From positions 1 through 64,000 of the forward strand of contig JAGAVH010000016.1 in assembly GCA_017942025.1 (NCBI GenBank): DNA of 64,000 bases, read 5' to 3'. Positions 10,872 to 19,599 of the stretch are shown here, one piece after another. The position numbers and the translations under genes were made by a program. This DNA comes from Ruminiclostridium sp. Its GTDB lineage: Bacteria > Bacillota > Clostridia > Oscillospirales > Ruminococcaceae. Each line of letters starts with the position of its first letter. Position 1 is the first letter of the stretch. The notes beneath the pieces are model-generated. The model had not been told where the DNA came from. It saw only the letters and a list, made by a program, of their open reading frames with translations, and did not search any database.

Positions 10872-11123
10872 ATGAAACTGATAAATATCGGATATGGTAA
10901 CACAGTAAATTCTGACAGAGTTATAGCGGTTGTAAGTGCGGATGCCGCACCGATAAAACGCATCATATCTTCTGCAAAGGATAATAATACAGCGATTGAT
11001 GCAACCTGCGGAAAAAAGACTAAAACAGTAATTATAACTGATAGTAACCATATCATTATGTCTGCTCTTGATATATCACATTTTACGGATATAACCGACG
11101 AGCAGGAAGAAAAAAGCGAATAA
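10872..11123 (+). CDS. remA: RemA-family DNA-binding regulator (DUF370)
   Basis: 83 residues, the usual size. The N-terminal pattern [20 protein letters not shown] followed by [15 protein letters not shown] is diagnostic of the DUF370/RemA family. In Bacillus subtilis RemA activates biofilm matrix genes and is encoded directly before gmk, as here. The last ten residues are acidic (DEQEEKSE). First gene of the long operon that runs to spoVM. Confidence 0.9.
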   Translation: MKLINIGYGNTVNSDRVIAVVSADAAPIKRIISSAKDNNTAIDATCGKKTKTVIITDSNHIIMSALDISHFTDITDEQEEKSE

Positions 11124-11140
11124 CAGGGGAGGAAACAAAA

Positions 11141-11755
11141 ATGAGTACAAAAAACAGAGGTATTCCTATAGTGGTATCAGCTCCGTCAGGATGCGGAAAG
11201 GATACAATATTGGCAGAGCTTTTCAAGATAAATGACAATCTTGCATATTCGGTATCTGCTACTACAAGAGCAATAAGAGAAGGTGAAATTGATGGTGTAA
11301 GCTATCATTTCCACACTCGTGAAAGCTTTGAAAAAATGATTGCGGATGGTGAAGTACTTGAATACACAGAGTATTGCGGTAACTACTACGGCACACCTAA
11401 AAAAGCGGTTCTTGATATGCTCGATGAGGGTAAGGATGTTATCCTCAAGATAGAGGTAGAAGGCGCAATGAATATAAAGAAGATTTTCCCTGAATGTGTT
11501 ATGATATTTATTCTTCCTCCTTCTATTGGTGAGCTTGACAGACGACTCAGAAAAAGAGGAACTGAAACCGAAGAAACCATATCCGCAAGAATTGCACAGG
11601 CGAGAAACGAGCTTTTATTTGCCGATAAATTTGATTTTCTTGTGGTAAACGGTGATTTAGCAAAGGCTGTAAGCGATGTCAATACTGTTATTTTATCAGA
11701 AAAAATGGCATCTCAGAGAAATCTTCAGCTTTTAGAGGAAATAAAGAATTCCTGA
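11141..11755 (+). CDS. gmk: guanylate kinase
   Basis: 204 residues. P-loop VSAPSGCGKDT, the GMP-binding region SATTRAIREGEIDGVSYHF and YGTPKKAV, and the lid segment RLRKRGTE. It phosphorylates GMP to GDP. The ribosome binding site GGGGAGG is strong. The TGA stop shares one base with the ATG of priA. The rpoZ and coaBC genes, often located between gmk and priA in Firmicutes, are absent here. Confidence 0.96.
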   Translation: MSTKNRGIPIVVSAPSGCGKDTILAELFKINDNLAYSVSATTRAIREGEIDGVSYHFHTRESFEKMIADGEVLEYTEYCGNYYGTPKKAVLDMLDEGKDVILKIEVEGAMNIKKIFPECVMIFILPPSIGELDRRLRKRGTETEETISARIAQARNELLFADKFDFLVVNGDLAKAVSDVNTVILSEKMASQRNLQLLEEIKNS

Positions 11756-14247
11756 TGAATAACCACATTGTTCATAATATCGGCAACGCAAGAGCGATAG
11801 CTTCAGTAGTTGTAGATAAAGCGCTGTTCAGCTTCGACATAGCTTTTGATTACATACTTCCCGAGAATTGTGATGTGGTAGTCGGGCAACGTGTTGTTGT
11901 GCCATTCGGTAAGGGTGGAAAAAAGAGAGTAGGTCTTATAAAAGCCATAAGAAAAGATGTACCTGATAATCGTTTGAAAGAGATATTCTGTCTGGTGAAC
12001 GATGGAATAATTTTAAACGAAGAAATGCTGTCGCTTGTAGATTGGCTTAAAGAGAATACCTTCTGTACCTATTTTGATGCAGTAAAGACTATTCTTCCCG
12101 GCGGTATGGCTCTTAACGTGAGTGAAAAATATCAGCTTAACGAAGACTTTTTAAAGAATCCCGATAGCTTCGCTCTGACGGAAACAGAAAAAAGTTATGC
12201 AGCAATGCTTATGGCTTGTCAATCTGTGAAAGAACTTAACGATATTATAGAATACGGTTTTGAGGATGGAAAGAAACAGTACATTTCAAAGCTTGTAGAA
12301 AAATCTGTATTACTTGTTGCAGATGTAATCAAACAAAGAGTAGGCGACGAAACCGAAAAAAACGTTCGTCTTACCGACTATTATCTGAATGGAGAATATA
12401 CCGAAAACAAAGGTAAATCCCTTACCCCTAAACAGAAAAAGGTAGTGGATTTTCTCGAGGATGCTGTATCTGCTTCTGTTAAAGAGGTAATCTACACCTG
12501 TACTGTTACTAAAGCAGTTATTTCGAATCTTGAAAAAACAAATGTTGTTGAAACCTTTGACAATGTTATTTCCCGTTCTCTTACCGCAGATGCACAGGCG
12601 GTAAAGAATATAGATGATATAATTTTATCCGATGAGCAGAATAATGTTTATAACGGATTAACGGCTCTTATGGATGAAGAAGCTCCCAGATGTGCTTTAT
12701 TAAAAGGCGTTACCGGTAGCGGAAAAACGACCGTATTTTTAAAGCTGATAGATAAGGCTTTAAAATCAGGACAAACTGCTCTTATGCTAGTGCCTGAAAT
12801 ATCCCTTACTCCTCAGATGGTAAGAAATTTTACTGATATTTTTGGCAATAAGGTGGCGGTAATTCACAGCAATCTTTCTCTTGGACAAAGAATGGATGAA
12901 TATAAACGCATAAGAGATGGAGAGGCAACTGTTGTTATAGGTACAAGAAGTGCTGTATTTGCACCTCTTCAGAATATTGGCGTTATTGTTATAGACGAAG
13001 AGGGAGAGCACACCTATAAATCGGAAAAATCTCCTCGTTACCACGCAAGAAATGTTGCTAAACAACGTGCTTTTTATCATAAAGCTACTTTGCTTTTAGC
13101 TTCTGCCACTCCCAGTCTTGATTCAGCTTATAATGCTGAAATCGGTAAATATAAGCTCTTTGAGATGAAAAACCGATACAGCCGTTCTCTTCTTCCTGAG
13201 GTTTATATCGTTGATATGAAGGTTGAAAATGAGCTTCTCAACAGGAGTAATTTCAGCCGTGTGCTTGTTGACGAGATAAACGAGAATCTGAACAAGGGCG
13301 AACAGACTATTCTTCTTCTTAACAGAAGGGGATATCACACTTATATGAACTGTATAAAGTGCGGTGAGGTTTATTCTTGTCCTAATTGTAATATTCCGCT
13401 TACCTATCATAAGCATAATAATTCGCTTATCTGCCACTATTGTGAATATACAGAGCATTTCAGCGGAAAATGCAAGGCGTGTGGTTCAAAGTTTATCCAT
13501 AGCTCTGGTACGGGCACACAGAGGATAGAGGATGAACTGGAAATGCTTTTTCCGAAAGCCCGTATTCTCCGAATGGATGCAGATACTACTATGAGCAAAA
13601 GCTCTTATGAAACAAATTTTGATAAGTTTAAAAAGGGCGAATACGACATAATGGTGGGTACCCAGATGATTGCCAAGGGGCTTGATTTTGAGAATGTTAC
13701 TCTTGTAGGAGTTCTGATGATAGACAAATCCCTTTATGCAGGAGATTATCTCGGATATGAAAAAACGTTTTCGCTTGTTACACAGGTAGTAGGCAGATGT
13801 GGACGAGGAAGTAAAAAGGGCAGAGCTTATCTTCAGACCTATACCCCCGACCACTATGTGCTTAATCTGGCGGCGGAACAGAATTTTGATGAATTTTATA
13901 AACAAGAAACAGAAATAAGAAAAACTCTTCTTTTTCCACCCTATTGTGATTTGTGTGTAGTAGGTTTTTCTGCTTTTGACGACAGGTTATGCGAAAAGGG
14001 CGCCAATGCTTTCTTGTCTTTAATCAAAAAGAATCTTGAGGGCGTTAATATTCCGATAAGAATCTTAGGACCATCCAAATGTTCTGTTGCAAGAATAAAC
14101 GGTAAATTCAGATATAAAATTATAATAAAGTGTAAAAATAATAAGCAATTCAGAGCGATAATGTTCAAGACACTTCAGGACGCATATAAATCTCCGTCAC
14201 TTGATAAAGTGAGCTTTTATGCTGATCTTAACGGAGAAATTACATAA
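11755..14247 (+). CDS. priA: primosomal protein N', replication-restart helicase
   Basis: 830 residues, typical. N-terminal DNA-binding domain (about 1-120), helicase core with Walker A KGVTGSGKTT and the DEEGEHTYKS box, and a zinc-binding insertion with Cys pairs in CIKCGEVYSCPNC and CHYCEYTEHFSGKCKACGS. Helicase motif VVGRCGRGS lies near residue 675. It restarts stalled replication forks. The start codon overlaps the gmk stop (TGATG), so the exact start depends on translational coupling. The beginning MNNHIVHNIGNAR is somewhat longer than usual. Confidence 0.95.
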   Translation: MNNHIVHNIGNARAIASVVVDKALFSFDIAFDYILPENCDVVVGQRVVVPFGKGGKKRVGLIKAIRKDVPDNRLKEIFCLVNDGIILNEEMLSLVDWLKENTFCTYFDAVKTILPGGMALNVSEKYQLNEDFLKNPDSFALTETEKSYAAMLMACQSVKELNDIIEYGFEDGKKQYISKLVEKSVLLVADVIKQRVGDETEKNVRLTDYYLNGEYTENKGKSLTPKQKKVVDFLEDAVSASVKEVIYTCTVTKAVISNLEKTNVVETFDNVISRSLTADAQAVKNIDDIILSDEQNNVYNGLTALMDEEAPRCALLKGVTGSGKTTVFLKLIDKALKSGQTALMLVPEISLTPQMVRNFTDIFGNKVAVIHSNLSLGQRMDEYKRIRDGEATVVIGTRSAVFAPLQNIGVIVIDEEGEHTYKSEKSPRYHARNVAKQRAFYHKATLLLASATPSLDSAYNAEIGKYKLFEMKNRYSRSLLPEVYIVDMKVENELLNRSNFSRVLVDEINENLNKGEQTILLLNRRGYHTYMNCIKCGEVYSCPNCNIPLTYHKHNNSLICHYCEYTEHFSGKCKACGSKFIHSSGTGTQRIEDELEMLFPKARILRMDADTTMSKSSYETNFDKFKKGEYDIMVGTQMIAKGLDFENVTLVGVLMIDKSLYAGDYLGYEKTFSLVTQVVGRCGRGSKKGRAYLQTYTPDHYVLNLAAEQNFDEFYKQETEIRKTLLFPPYCDLCVVGFSAFDDRLCEKGANAFLSLIKKNLEGVNIPIRILGPSKCSVARINGKFRYKIIIKCKNNKQFRAIMFKTLQDAYKSPSLDKVSFYADLNGEIT

Positions 14248-14281
14248 TAAATGTTCAGATAAATAAGAAAGGGTGATATAA

Positions 14282-14761
14282 ATGGCAAAAAGAAATATTG
14301 TTAAAGATGGTGACGAGGTTTTAAGAAAAAAATGCAGGGATGTAACTGTATTTGACGACAAATTATGGACACTTCTTGATGATATGTATGAAACTATGCA
14401 GGCCGCTAACGGTGTTGGGCTTGCTGCACCTCAGGTAGGAATACTTCGTCGTGTTGTTGTGATAGATACAGGTGATGAGCACGGCAGAATAGAGCTTATC
14501 AATCCTGTAATCACATCTATGAAGGGTAAACAGAGAGACCTTGAAGGCTGTCTTTCTGCACCTGATGTCTGGGGATATGTTGTTCGTCCTGAAAAAGTAA
14601 AAGTTAAAGCAAAGAACAGAATCGGCAAGGATATTGAGGTAGAAGGTGAAGGACTCCTGGCAAGAGCACTTTGTCATGAGGTTGATCATCTCAGCGGTAT
14701 TATGTTCCTTGATAAAGCTGAAGAGCTTGTTACAAGCGATCAGCTTGAAGACAAAAAATAA
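14282..14761 (+). CDS. def: peptide deformylase
   Basis: 159 residues with the three family motifs: [18 protein letters not shown] (metal-binding Cys) and CHEVDHLSG (two metal-binding His and the catalytic Glu). It removes the formyl group from nascent proteins. It lies between priA and fmt, the usual deformylase/formyltransferase pairing, with an AAAGGGTG ribosome binding site. Confidence 0.96.
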   Translation: MAKRNIVKDGDEVLRKKCRDVTVFDDKLWTLLDDMYETMQAANGVGLAAPQVGILRRVVVIDTGDEHGRIELINPVITSMKGKQRDLEGCLSAPDVWGYVVRPEKVKVKAKNRIGKDIEVEGEGLLARALCHEVDHLSGIMFLDKAEELVTSDQLEDKK

Positions 14762-14779
14762 TAAAGGGTGATAAGATAA

Positions 14780-15715
14780 ATGAATATAGTATTTATGGGA
14801 ACACCGGATTTCGCTGTATCGGCTCTTTGTGCACTTGCAAAGGAGCATAATGTTACAGCGGTGTTCACTCAGCCCGATAAGCCAAAAAACAGAGGCAAGA
14901 AAATGCAGTTTCCTCCTGTCAAGGAAAAGGCTATAGAGCTTGATATACCTGTATATCAGCCGCTTTCTTTAAGAAAGGGAGAGGATGCGATAAGCTCTTT
15001 AGAAACGCTAAAAGGCTTAAATCCCGATTGTATCGTGGTTGCCGCCTACGGTCAGATTCTCCCAAAGGAAATTCTTGATTTGCCCAGATACGGTTGTATT
15101 AACATCCACGCTTCTCTCTTACCTAAATACAGAGGTGCCGCACCTATTCAGTGGTGCATTATCGACGGTGAAAAGCAGACCGGTGTTACTACAATGATGA
15201 TGGCTCAGGGGCTTGATACAGGTGATATGTTGCAGACCGCTATAGTTGATATTACAGAAACTATGACAGCTGGTGAGCTTCATGATATTCTGGCAGAAAA
15301 GGGAGCAGAGCTGATTCTTACAACTCTTGAAGCGGTAGAAAATGGTGATTTAATCCCCGAAAAGCAAGACGATAGTCTTTCATGCTATGCTTCTATGATC
15401 AGCAAGGATATGTGTAAAATTGACTTCTCAAAGCCTGCAAGTGATGTATATAATTTTATAAGAGGTATGTCACCATCTCCTTGCGCATATACCTTTATGT
15501 CAGATAAAAGATTAAAGGTTTATATGGCACAGCTTAGTGATATAAAGTCGGACAAAGCTTGCGGTATGGTTATAGATACCAATGATTTTATCGTCGTTTG
15601 CGGAGATAATAACTGTATAAGACTTACAGAAGTGCAGGGCGAGGGAGGAAAACGTATGAATGCAAGGGATTTCCTTAGAGGAAATAAGCTTGCGGATGGA
15701 TTGATTCTTGGTTGA
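14780..15715 (+). CDS. fmt: methionyl-tRNA formyltransferase
   Basis: 311 residues. N-terminal formyl-transfer domain with FMGTPDFAVSAL, the catalytic segment NIHASLLPKYRGAAPIQW and a GLDTGDML loop, then the C-terminal tRNA-binding domain from about residue 205. It formylates initiator Met-tRNA. It lies 18 bases after def. Confidence 0.96.
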   Translation: MNIVFMGTPDFAVSALCALAKEHNVTAVFTQPDKPKNRGKKMQFPPVKEKAIELDIPVYQPLSLRKGEDAISSLETLKGLNPDCIVVAAYGQILPKEILDLPRYGCINIHASLLPKYRGAAPIQWCIIDGEKQTGVTTMMMAQGLDTGDMLQTAIVDITETMTAGELHDILAEKGAELILTTLEAVENGDLIPEKQDDSLSCYASMISKDMCKIDFSKPASDVYNFIRGMSPSPCAYTFMSDKRLKVYMAQLSDIKSDKACGMVIDTNDFIVVCGDNNCIRLTEVQGEGGKRMNARDFLRGNKLADGLILG

Positions 15716-15746
15716 ACCCTGTGATAGAATCTGAAGAGGTGTATAT

Positions 15747-16433
15747 ATGGATTTCTTATTAGACAGTTATACGACCTATATTCTTGTGATTGCTGCAATG
15801 ATATTTTCGATTTATGCTTCTTTTAATGTAAATTCTACTTTTAAAAAATACAGTAAAATATACAGTTCAAGAGGAAAGACGGCGGCAGAGGTTGCAAGAC
15901 AGATACTTGATAGTAACGGACTATATGATATCGATATAGTTCATGTGAATGGAAATCTCACAGATCATTATGATCCGAAAAGACAGATTATAGCATTATC
16001 TTCAACGGTTTATGACAGCACATCGGTAGGAGCTATAGGGGTTGCGGCACATGAGGTCGGACATGCTATACAGTATGCCAAAGGGTATATACCGATAAAA
16101 ATCAGAATGTTGGTTCTTCCGGTGGCTCAGCTTGGCTCACATATATGGATATGGCTGTTTATACTCGGACTTCTGTTCAGCGTGCCTGTGTTGAGAGATG
16201 TCGGAATAATACTTTTTGCGGCAATAGTCCTTTTTCAGCTCATTACACTTCCTGTAGAATTTAATGCGAGTAACAGAGCAATAAAAACGATTGAACAACA
16301 AGGAATACTGTATGGAGATGAAGTAAAGGGAGCCAAAAAAACATTAAAAGCGGCGGCTATGACTTATGTAGCGGCACTTGCAGTTTCATTGACCCAGCTA
16401 TTAAGACTTATTACATCGACAAGACGAAGATGA
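15747..16433 (+). CDS. membrane zinc metallopeptidase, YugP family
   Basis: 228 residues. An N-terminal membrane segment (about 8-27), a GRTAAEVAR-like segment (GKTAAEVARQILDSNGL), the zinc motif HEVGHAIQYA with a distal Glu in EFNASNRA, and further hydrophobic segments (about 125-175). This layout fits the neutral zinc metallopeptidase YugP family (Zn_peptidase_2), whose physiological substrate is not established. It is frequently placed between fmt and rsmB in Clostridia. Confidence 0.88.
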   Translation: MDFLLDSYTTYILVIAAMIFSIYASFNVNSTFKKYSKIYSSRGKTAAEVARQILDSNGLYDIDIVHVNGNLTDHYDPKRQIIALSSTVYDSTSVGAIGVAAHEVGHAIQYAKGYIPIKIRMLVLPVAQLGSHIWIWLFILGLLFSVPVLRDVGIILFAAIVLFQLITLPVEFNASNRAIKTIEQQGILYGDEVKGAKKTLKAAAMTYVAALAVSLTQLLRLITSTRRR

Positions 16434-16451
16434 CATATTTTGGAGGACGGT

Positions 16452-17771
16452 ATGAAAAATGCACGACAAATAGCTTTAGACCTTCTGATAAAGATGGATG
16501 TGTCAGGCGCATATTCAAATATCATACTTGATAATGTGTTTACAGCTGAGAGAACAAATACTCGTGATAAGGCATTTGTAACAGCGCTTTTCTATGGAGT
16601 CCTCGAAAGAAGGATGACACTTGACTATCTCATCAGATATTATTCTAGTATAGAATTTGACAAGATATCCGTTTCTGTTGTACAGATATTGAGAATGGGG
16701 TTTTATCAGCTTTTGTATATGGATTCTGTACCTGAGAGTGCCGCTGTCAACGAATCGGTTATGCTGATGGATTATGCTGGTGCAGAAAAAGCCAAAGGCT
16801 TTGTAAATGCAATATTACGTAGTTTTATAAGGGACGGAAAAGAAATAGATTATAAGGACCTTAAAGACGAAGCGAAGCTTTCTATAATGTATTCCTGCCC
16901 TAAATGGCTTATAAAGAAATGGAACAACGAGCTTGGCGAAGAGAGAACACTTGCACTTTTGAAATCTTCATTCGGCAGACCACCGCTTTATGCAAGAGTG
17001 AATTCTTTTAAATACAGCGTCGATGAGGTAATAGCCTGCCTTGCGAAAGACAAAATAAAGGCAGTAAAGAATAAACTTATTGATAACTGTATTGAGCTTT
17101 CGAATTCAAGAGGAATAGAGAGTTGTCTTGCTTTCAGAAAGGGAATGTTTCATATTCAGGATATATCTTCACAGATTTGCTGCAAGATTATTGCACCGGT
17201 ATTTAATGAAACGGTTGTGGATATGTGCTCTGCACCCGGAGGCAAAACCTTTACCTGTGCCGAAATAATGGCAAACAGAGGAAAGATATTCAGTTATGAC
17301 CTTTATGACGGAAAGGTTTCTGTTATCAGAAACGGTGCGGCACGACTCGGTCTTGATATTATAAAGGCCGCCGAAAATGACGCTTCTAAGCCAAATCCTG
17401 ATATTCCTATGGCTGATAAGGTTATTTGCGATGTACCTTGTTCAGGTCTTGGTGTAATCAGGAGAAAGCCCGAAATAAAATATAAACCTATGAAAACTCT
17501 GGAAGGTTTATCGCCTATCCAGCTTGAAATACTTAATAATGCCTCATCTTATGTAAAGGTAGGCGGAACTCTTATTTATTCAACATGTACTGTAAGTAAA
17601 GCGGAAAACCAGGATGTGGTTGAAGCATTTTTACAGAATCATCCCGAATTTGTACCCGTAGTAGTACCTGTAGGTGTAAAAGGAATTGAAGATAGCTATA
17701 TGCGTACAATGCTTCCTTCGCAAACAGGCGGTGATGGCTTCTTTGCCGCAACACTTCGGAGAATAAAATAA
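16452..17771 (+). CDS. rsmB: 16S rRNA (cytosine-967-C5)-methyltransferase RsmB
   Basis: 439 residues from the ATG at 16452, which follows GGAGG by four bases. An upstream TTG at 16440 would place that ribosome binding site inside the gene. It has an N-terminal NusB-like RNA-binding domain (about 1-140) and a C-terminal Rossmann methyltransferase with the SAM motif VDMCSAPGGKTF and the two catalytic Cys segments CDVPCSGLGVIRRKPE and STCTVSKAENQ. Confidence 0.94.
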   Translation: MKNARQIALDLLIKMDVSGAYSNIILDNVFTAERTNTRDKAFVTALFYGVLERRMTLDYLIRYYSSIEFDKISVSVVQILRMGFYQLLYMDSVPESAAVNESVMLMDYAGAEKAKGFVNAILRSFIRDGKEIDYKDLKDEAKLSIMYSCPKWLIKKWNNELGEERTLALLKSSFGRPPLYARVNSFKYSVDEVIACLAKDKIKAVKNKLIDNCIELSNSRGIESCLAFRKGMFHIQDISSQICCKIIAPVFNETVVDMCSAPGGKTFTCAEIMANRGKIFSYDLYDGKVSVIRNGAARLGLDIIKAAENDASKPNPDIPMADKVICDVPCSGLGVIRRKPEIKYKPMKTLEGLSPIQLEILNNASSYVKVGGTLIYSTCTVSKAENQDVVEAFLQNHPEFVPVVVPVGVKGIEDSYMRTMLPSQTGGDGFFAATLRRIK

Positions 17772-17793
17772 GCGTTCTTTTATCAGGAGAAAT

Positions 17794-18810
17794 ATGAACA
17801 AAATTGATATACTTTCTCTGAGCTTTGAGGAGCTACAGGAACAAATTGCAGAAATAGGTGAGCAGAAATTCCGTGCCAAACAGATTTACGATTGGCTTCA
17901 TAACAAAAAAGTGACAAATTTTTCCGAAATGACTAACCTTTCTGCACAACTGAGAGAAAAGCTTGAAAAATTTTTTTGGCTAAACTCACTAAAAATAAAA
18001 AAAAGACTTGTATCTGATATAGATAATACTGTAAAATATCTATATGGGCTTTATGATGGAGAAAATGTTGAGTCAGTTCTTATGGAATATAAACATGGCA
18101 ACAGCATTTGTATCTCTACTCAGGTAGGCTGTAAAATGGGGTGCAAATTCTGCGCTTCGACAAAAGCAGGTTTTGTAAGAAATCTGGAACCATCTGAAAT
18201 GCTTCTTCAGATTTATGAGAGCGAACGTGACAGCGGAAAGAAAATCAACCATATTGTACTTATGGGTATCGGCGAACCGCTTGACAACTATGACAATGTA
18301 ATAAAGTTCTTACAACTTATCTCATCAAAGGAAGACATGAGTCTTCGTCATGTCTCTTTGTCAACCTGCGGTCTTGTTGACAGAATATACGATCTTGCGA
18401 AGCTGAAGCTTGGTGTTACTTTATCGATATCGCTTCATGCTCCTACAGATAGGCTAAGAAGTGAGATAATGCCTATAAACAACAAATATAATATAAGCGA
18501 GCTTATGAAGGCGTGTAAAGCTTATTTTAAGGAAACCGGCAGAAGAATCAGCTACGAATTTTCACTTATTGACGGGGTTAACGACAACAAGGAGACTGCA
18601 GATGCTCTTATACGACTTTTAAAAGGGCAGAATTGTCACGTTAATCTGATACCTGTCAACGAGATAAAAGAGGGTATCTTCAAACGTAGTAGTTCCGTAG
18701 AAAAATTCAGACAGATGCTCTGTGATGGTGGACTTAATGCAACGGTAAGAAGAACACTAGGTGCTGATATCAGCGCTGCCTGCGGACAACTCAGGCGAGA
18801 CAATCAATGA
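17794..18810 (+). CDS. rlmN: 23S rRNA/tRNA adenine-C2 methyltransferase RlmN (radical SAM)
   Basis: 338 residues. The radical SAM cluster motif is CKMGCKFCAS. ESVLMEYKHG precedes it, and GIGEPLDNYDNV and SLHAPTDRLRSEIMPIN follow. The C-terminal Cys in ADISAACGQL corresponds to the methyl-carrying residue. It methylates A2503 of 23S rRNA and A37 of some tRNAs. Its 3' end lies 20 bases before the PP2C start. Confidence 0.95.
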   Translation: MNKIDILSLSFEELQEQIAEIGEQKFRAKQIYDWLHNKKVTNFSEMTNLSAQLREKLEKFFWLNSLKIKKRLVSDIDNTVKYLYGLYDGENVESVLMEYKHGNSICISTQVGCKMGCKFCASTKAGFVRNLEPSEMLLQIYESERDSGKKINHIVLMGIGEPLDNYDNVIKFLQLISSKEDMSLRHVSLSTCGLVDRIYDLAKLKLGVTLSISLHAPTDRLRSEIMPINNKYNISELMKACKAYFKETGRRISYEFSLIDGVNDNKETADALIRLLKGQNCHVNLIPVNEIKEGIFKRSSSVEKFRQMLCDGGLNATVRRTLGADISAACGQLRRDNQ

Positions 18811-18829
18811 AAAGGGAGAACCATCATTT

Positions 18830-19558
18830 ATGAAGGTTTATTCGAAAACAGATATAGGAAATTTCAGACAAGAGAATCAGGATGCAGTCTGGACAGGCGA
18901 GCTTACTGATGGAGCCGTAGCAGTGATTCTGTGTGACGGAATGGGCGGACAGAATGCAGGCGCTGTGGCAAGTACCACAACGGTGAGCTTCGTTAAGGAA
19001 AGACTTGAAAAGGGTTTTCGTAAAGAAATAACAAGAAATCAGATAAGAAATCTGCTTATCACATCTGTTACAGCAGCTAATAGCGTTGTACACGATATGG
19101 CGCTTTCAGATATAAATAAGGCGGGAATGGGAACTACCTGCGTTGCTGCAATTATTTATAATGAAAGAGCATACATAATAAATGTCGGTGACAGCAGATG
19201 TTACTTTTTCTTCGATGATAATATGCAGCAGATAACCAAGGACCACACCTACATCAGGCGACTTGTAGAAAAGGGTATTATAACCTATGAGGAGAGTAAG
19301 ACTCATCCAGACAGAAATAAGATAACAAAAGCTGTCGGCGTTATGGAGTATCTGACTCCTGATTATTTCGAGCTTGATGTAAAAAAAGAGGATATGTTGC
19401 TTTTGTGTTCAGATGGGCTCAGCTCATACGCAGAAGATAGCGAAATTGCTGATATTGTTGCTAATACAGCGGTTTCCAGATGTTGTGACCAACTTATCGA
19501 TTATGTCAACAAACATGGCGGCAGAGACAATGTTACTGTTGCTGTGGTTTCAATATAA
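18830..19558 (+). CDS. prpC: PP2C-type serine/threonine phosphatase
   Basis: 242 residues from the ATG at 18830, preceded by AAGGGAG. A longer frame from 18761 would overlap rlmN. Metal-binding motifs in order: TDIGNFRQENQDA, LCDGMGGQNAG, GTTCVAA, VGDSRCYFF, LLCSDGLSSY and GGRDNVTVAVV. It removes phosphate from the targets of the kinase encoded 41 bases downstream. Confidence 0.95.
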   Translation: MKVYSKTDIGNFRQENQDAVWTGELTDGAVAVILCDGMGGQNAGAVASTTTVSFVKERLEKGFRKEITRNQIRNLLITSVTAANSVVHDMALSDINKAGMGTTCVAAIIYNERAYIINVGDSRCYFFFDDNMQQITKDHTYIRRLVEKGIITYEESKTHPDRNKITKAVGVMEYLTPDYFELDVKKEDMLLLCSDGLSSYAEDSEIADIVANTAVSRCCDQLIDYVNKHGGRDNVTVAVVSI

Positions 19559-19599
19559 TACAAGATAAAAACAATTTATAAAGGAGAACGGTAAATCTT

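Noticed and set aside
13486..13905. Minus-strand open frame opposite priA
   Set aside because: It lies opposite conserved helicase motifs and has no start signals.
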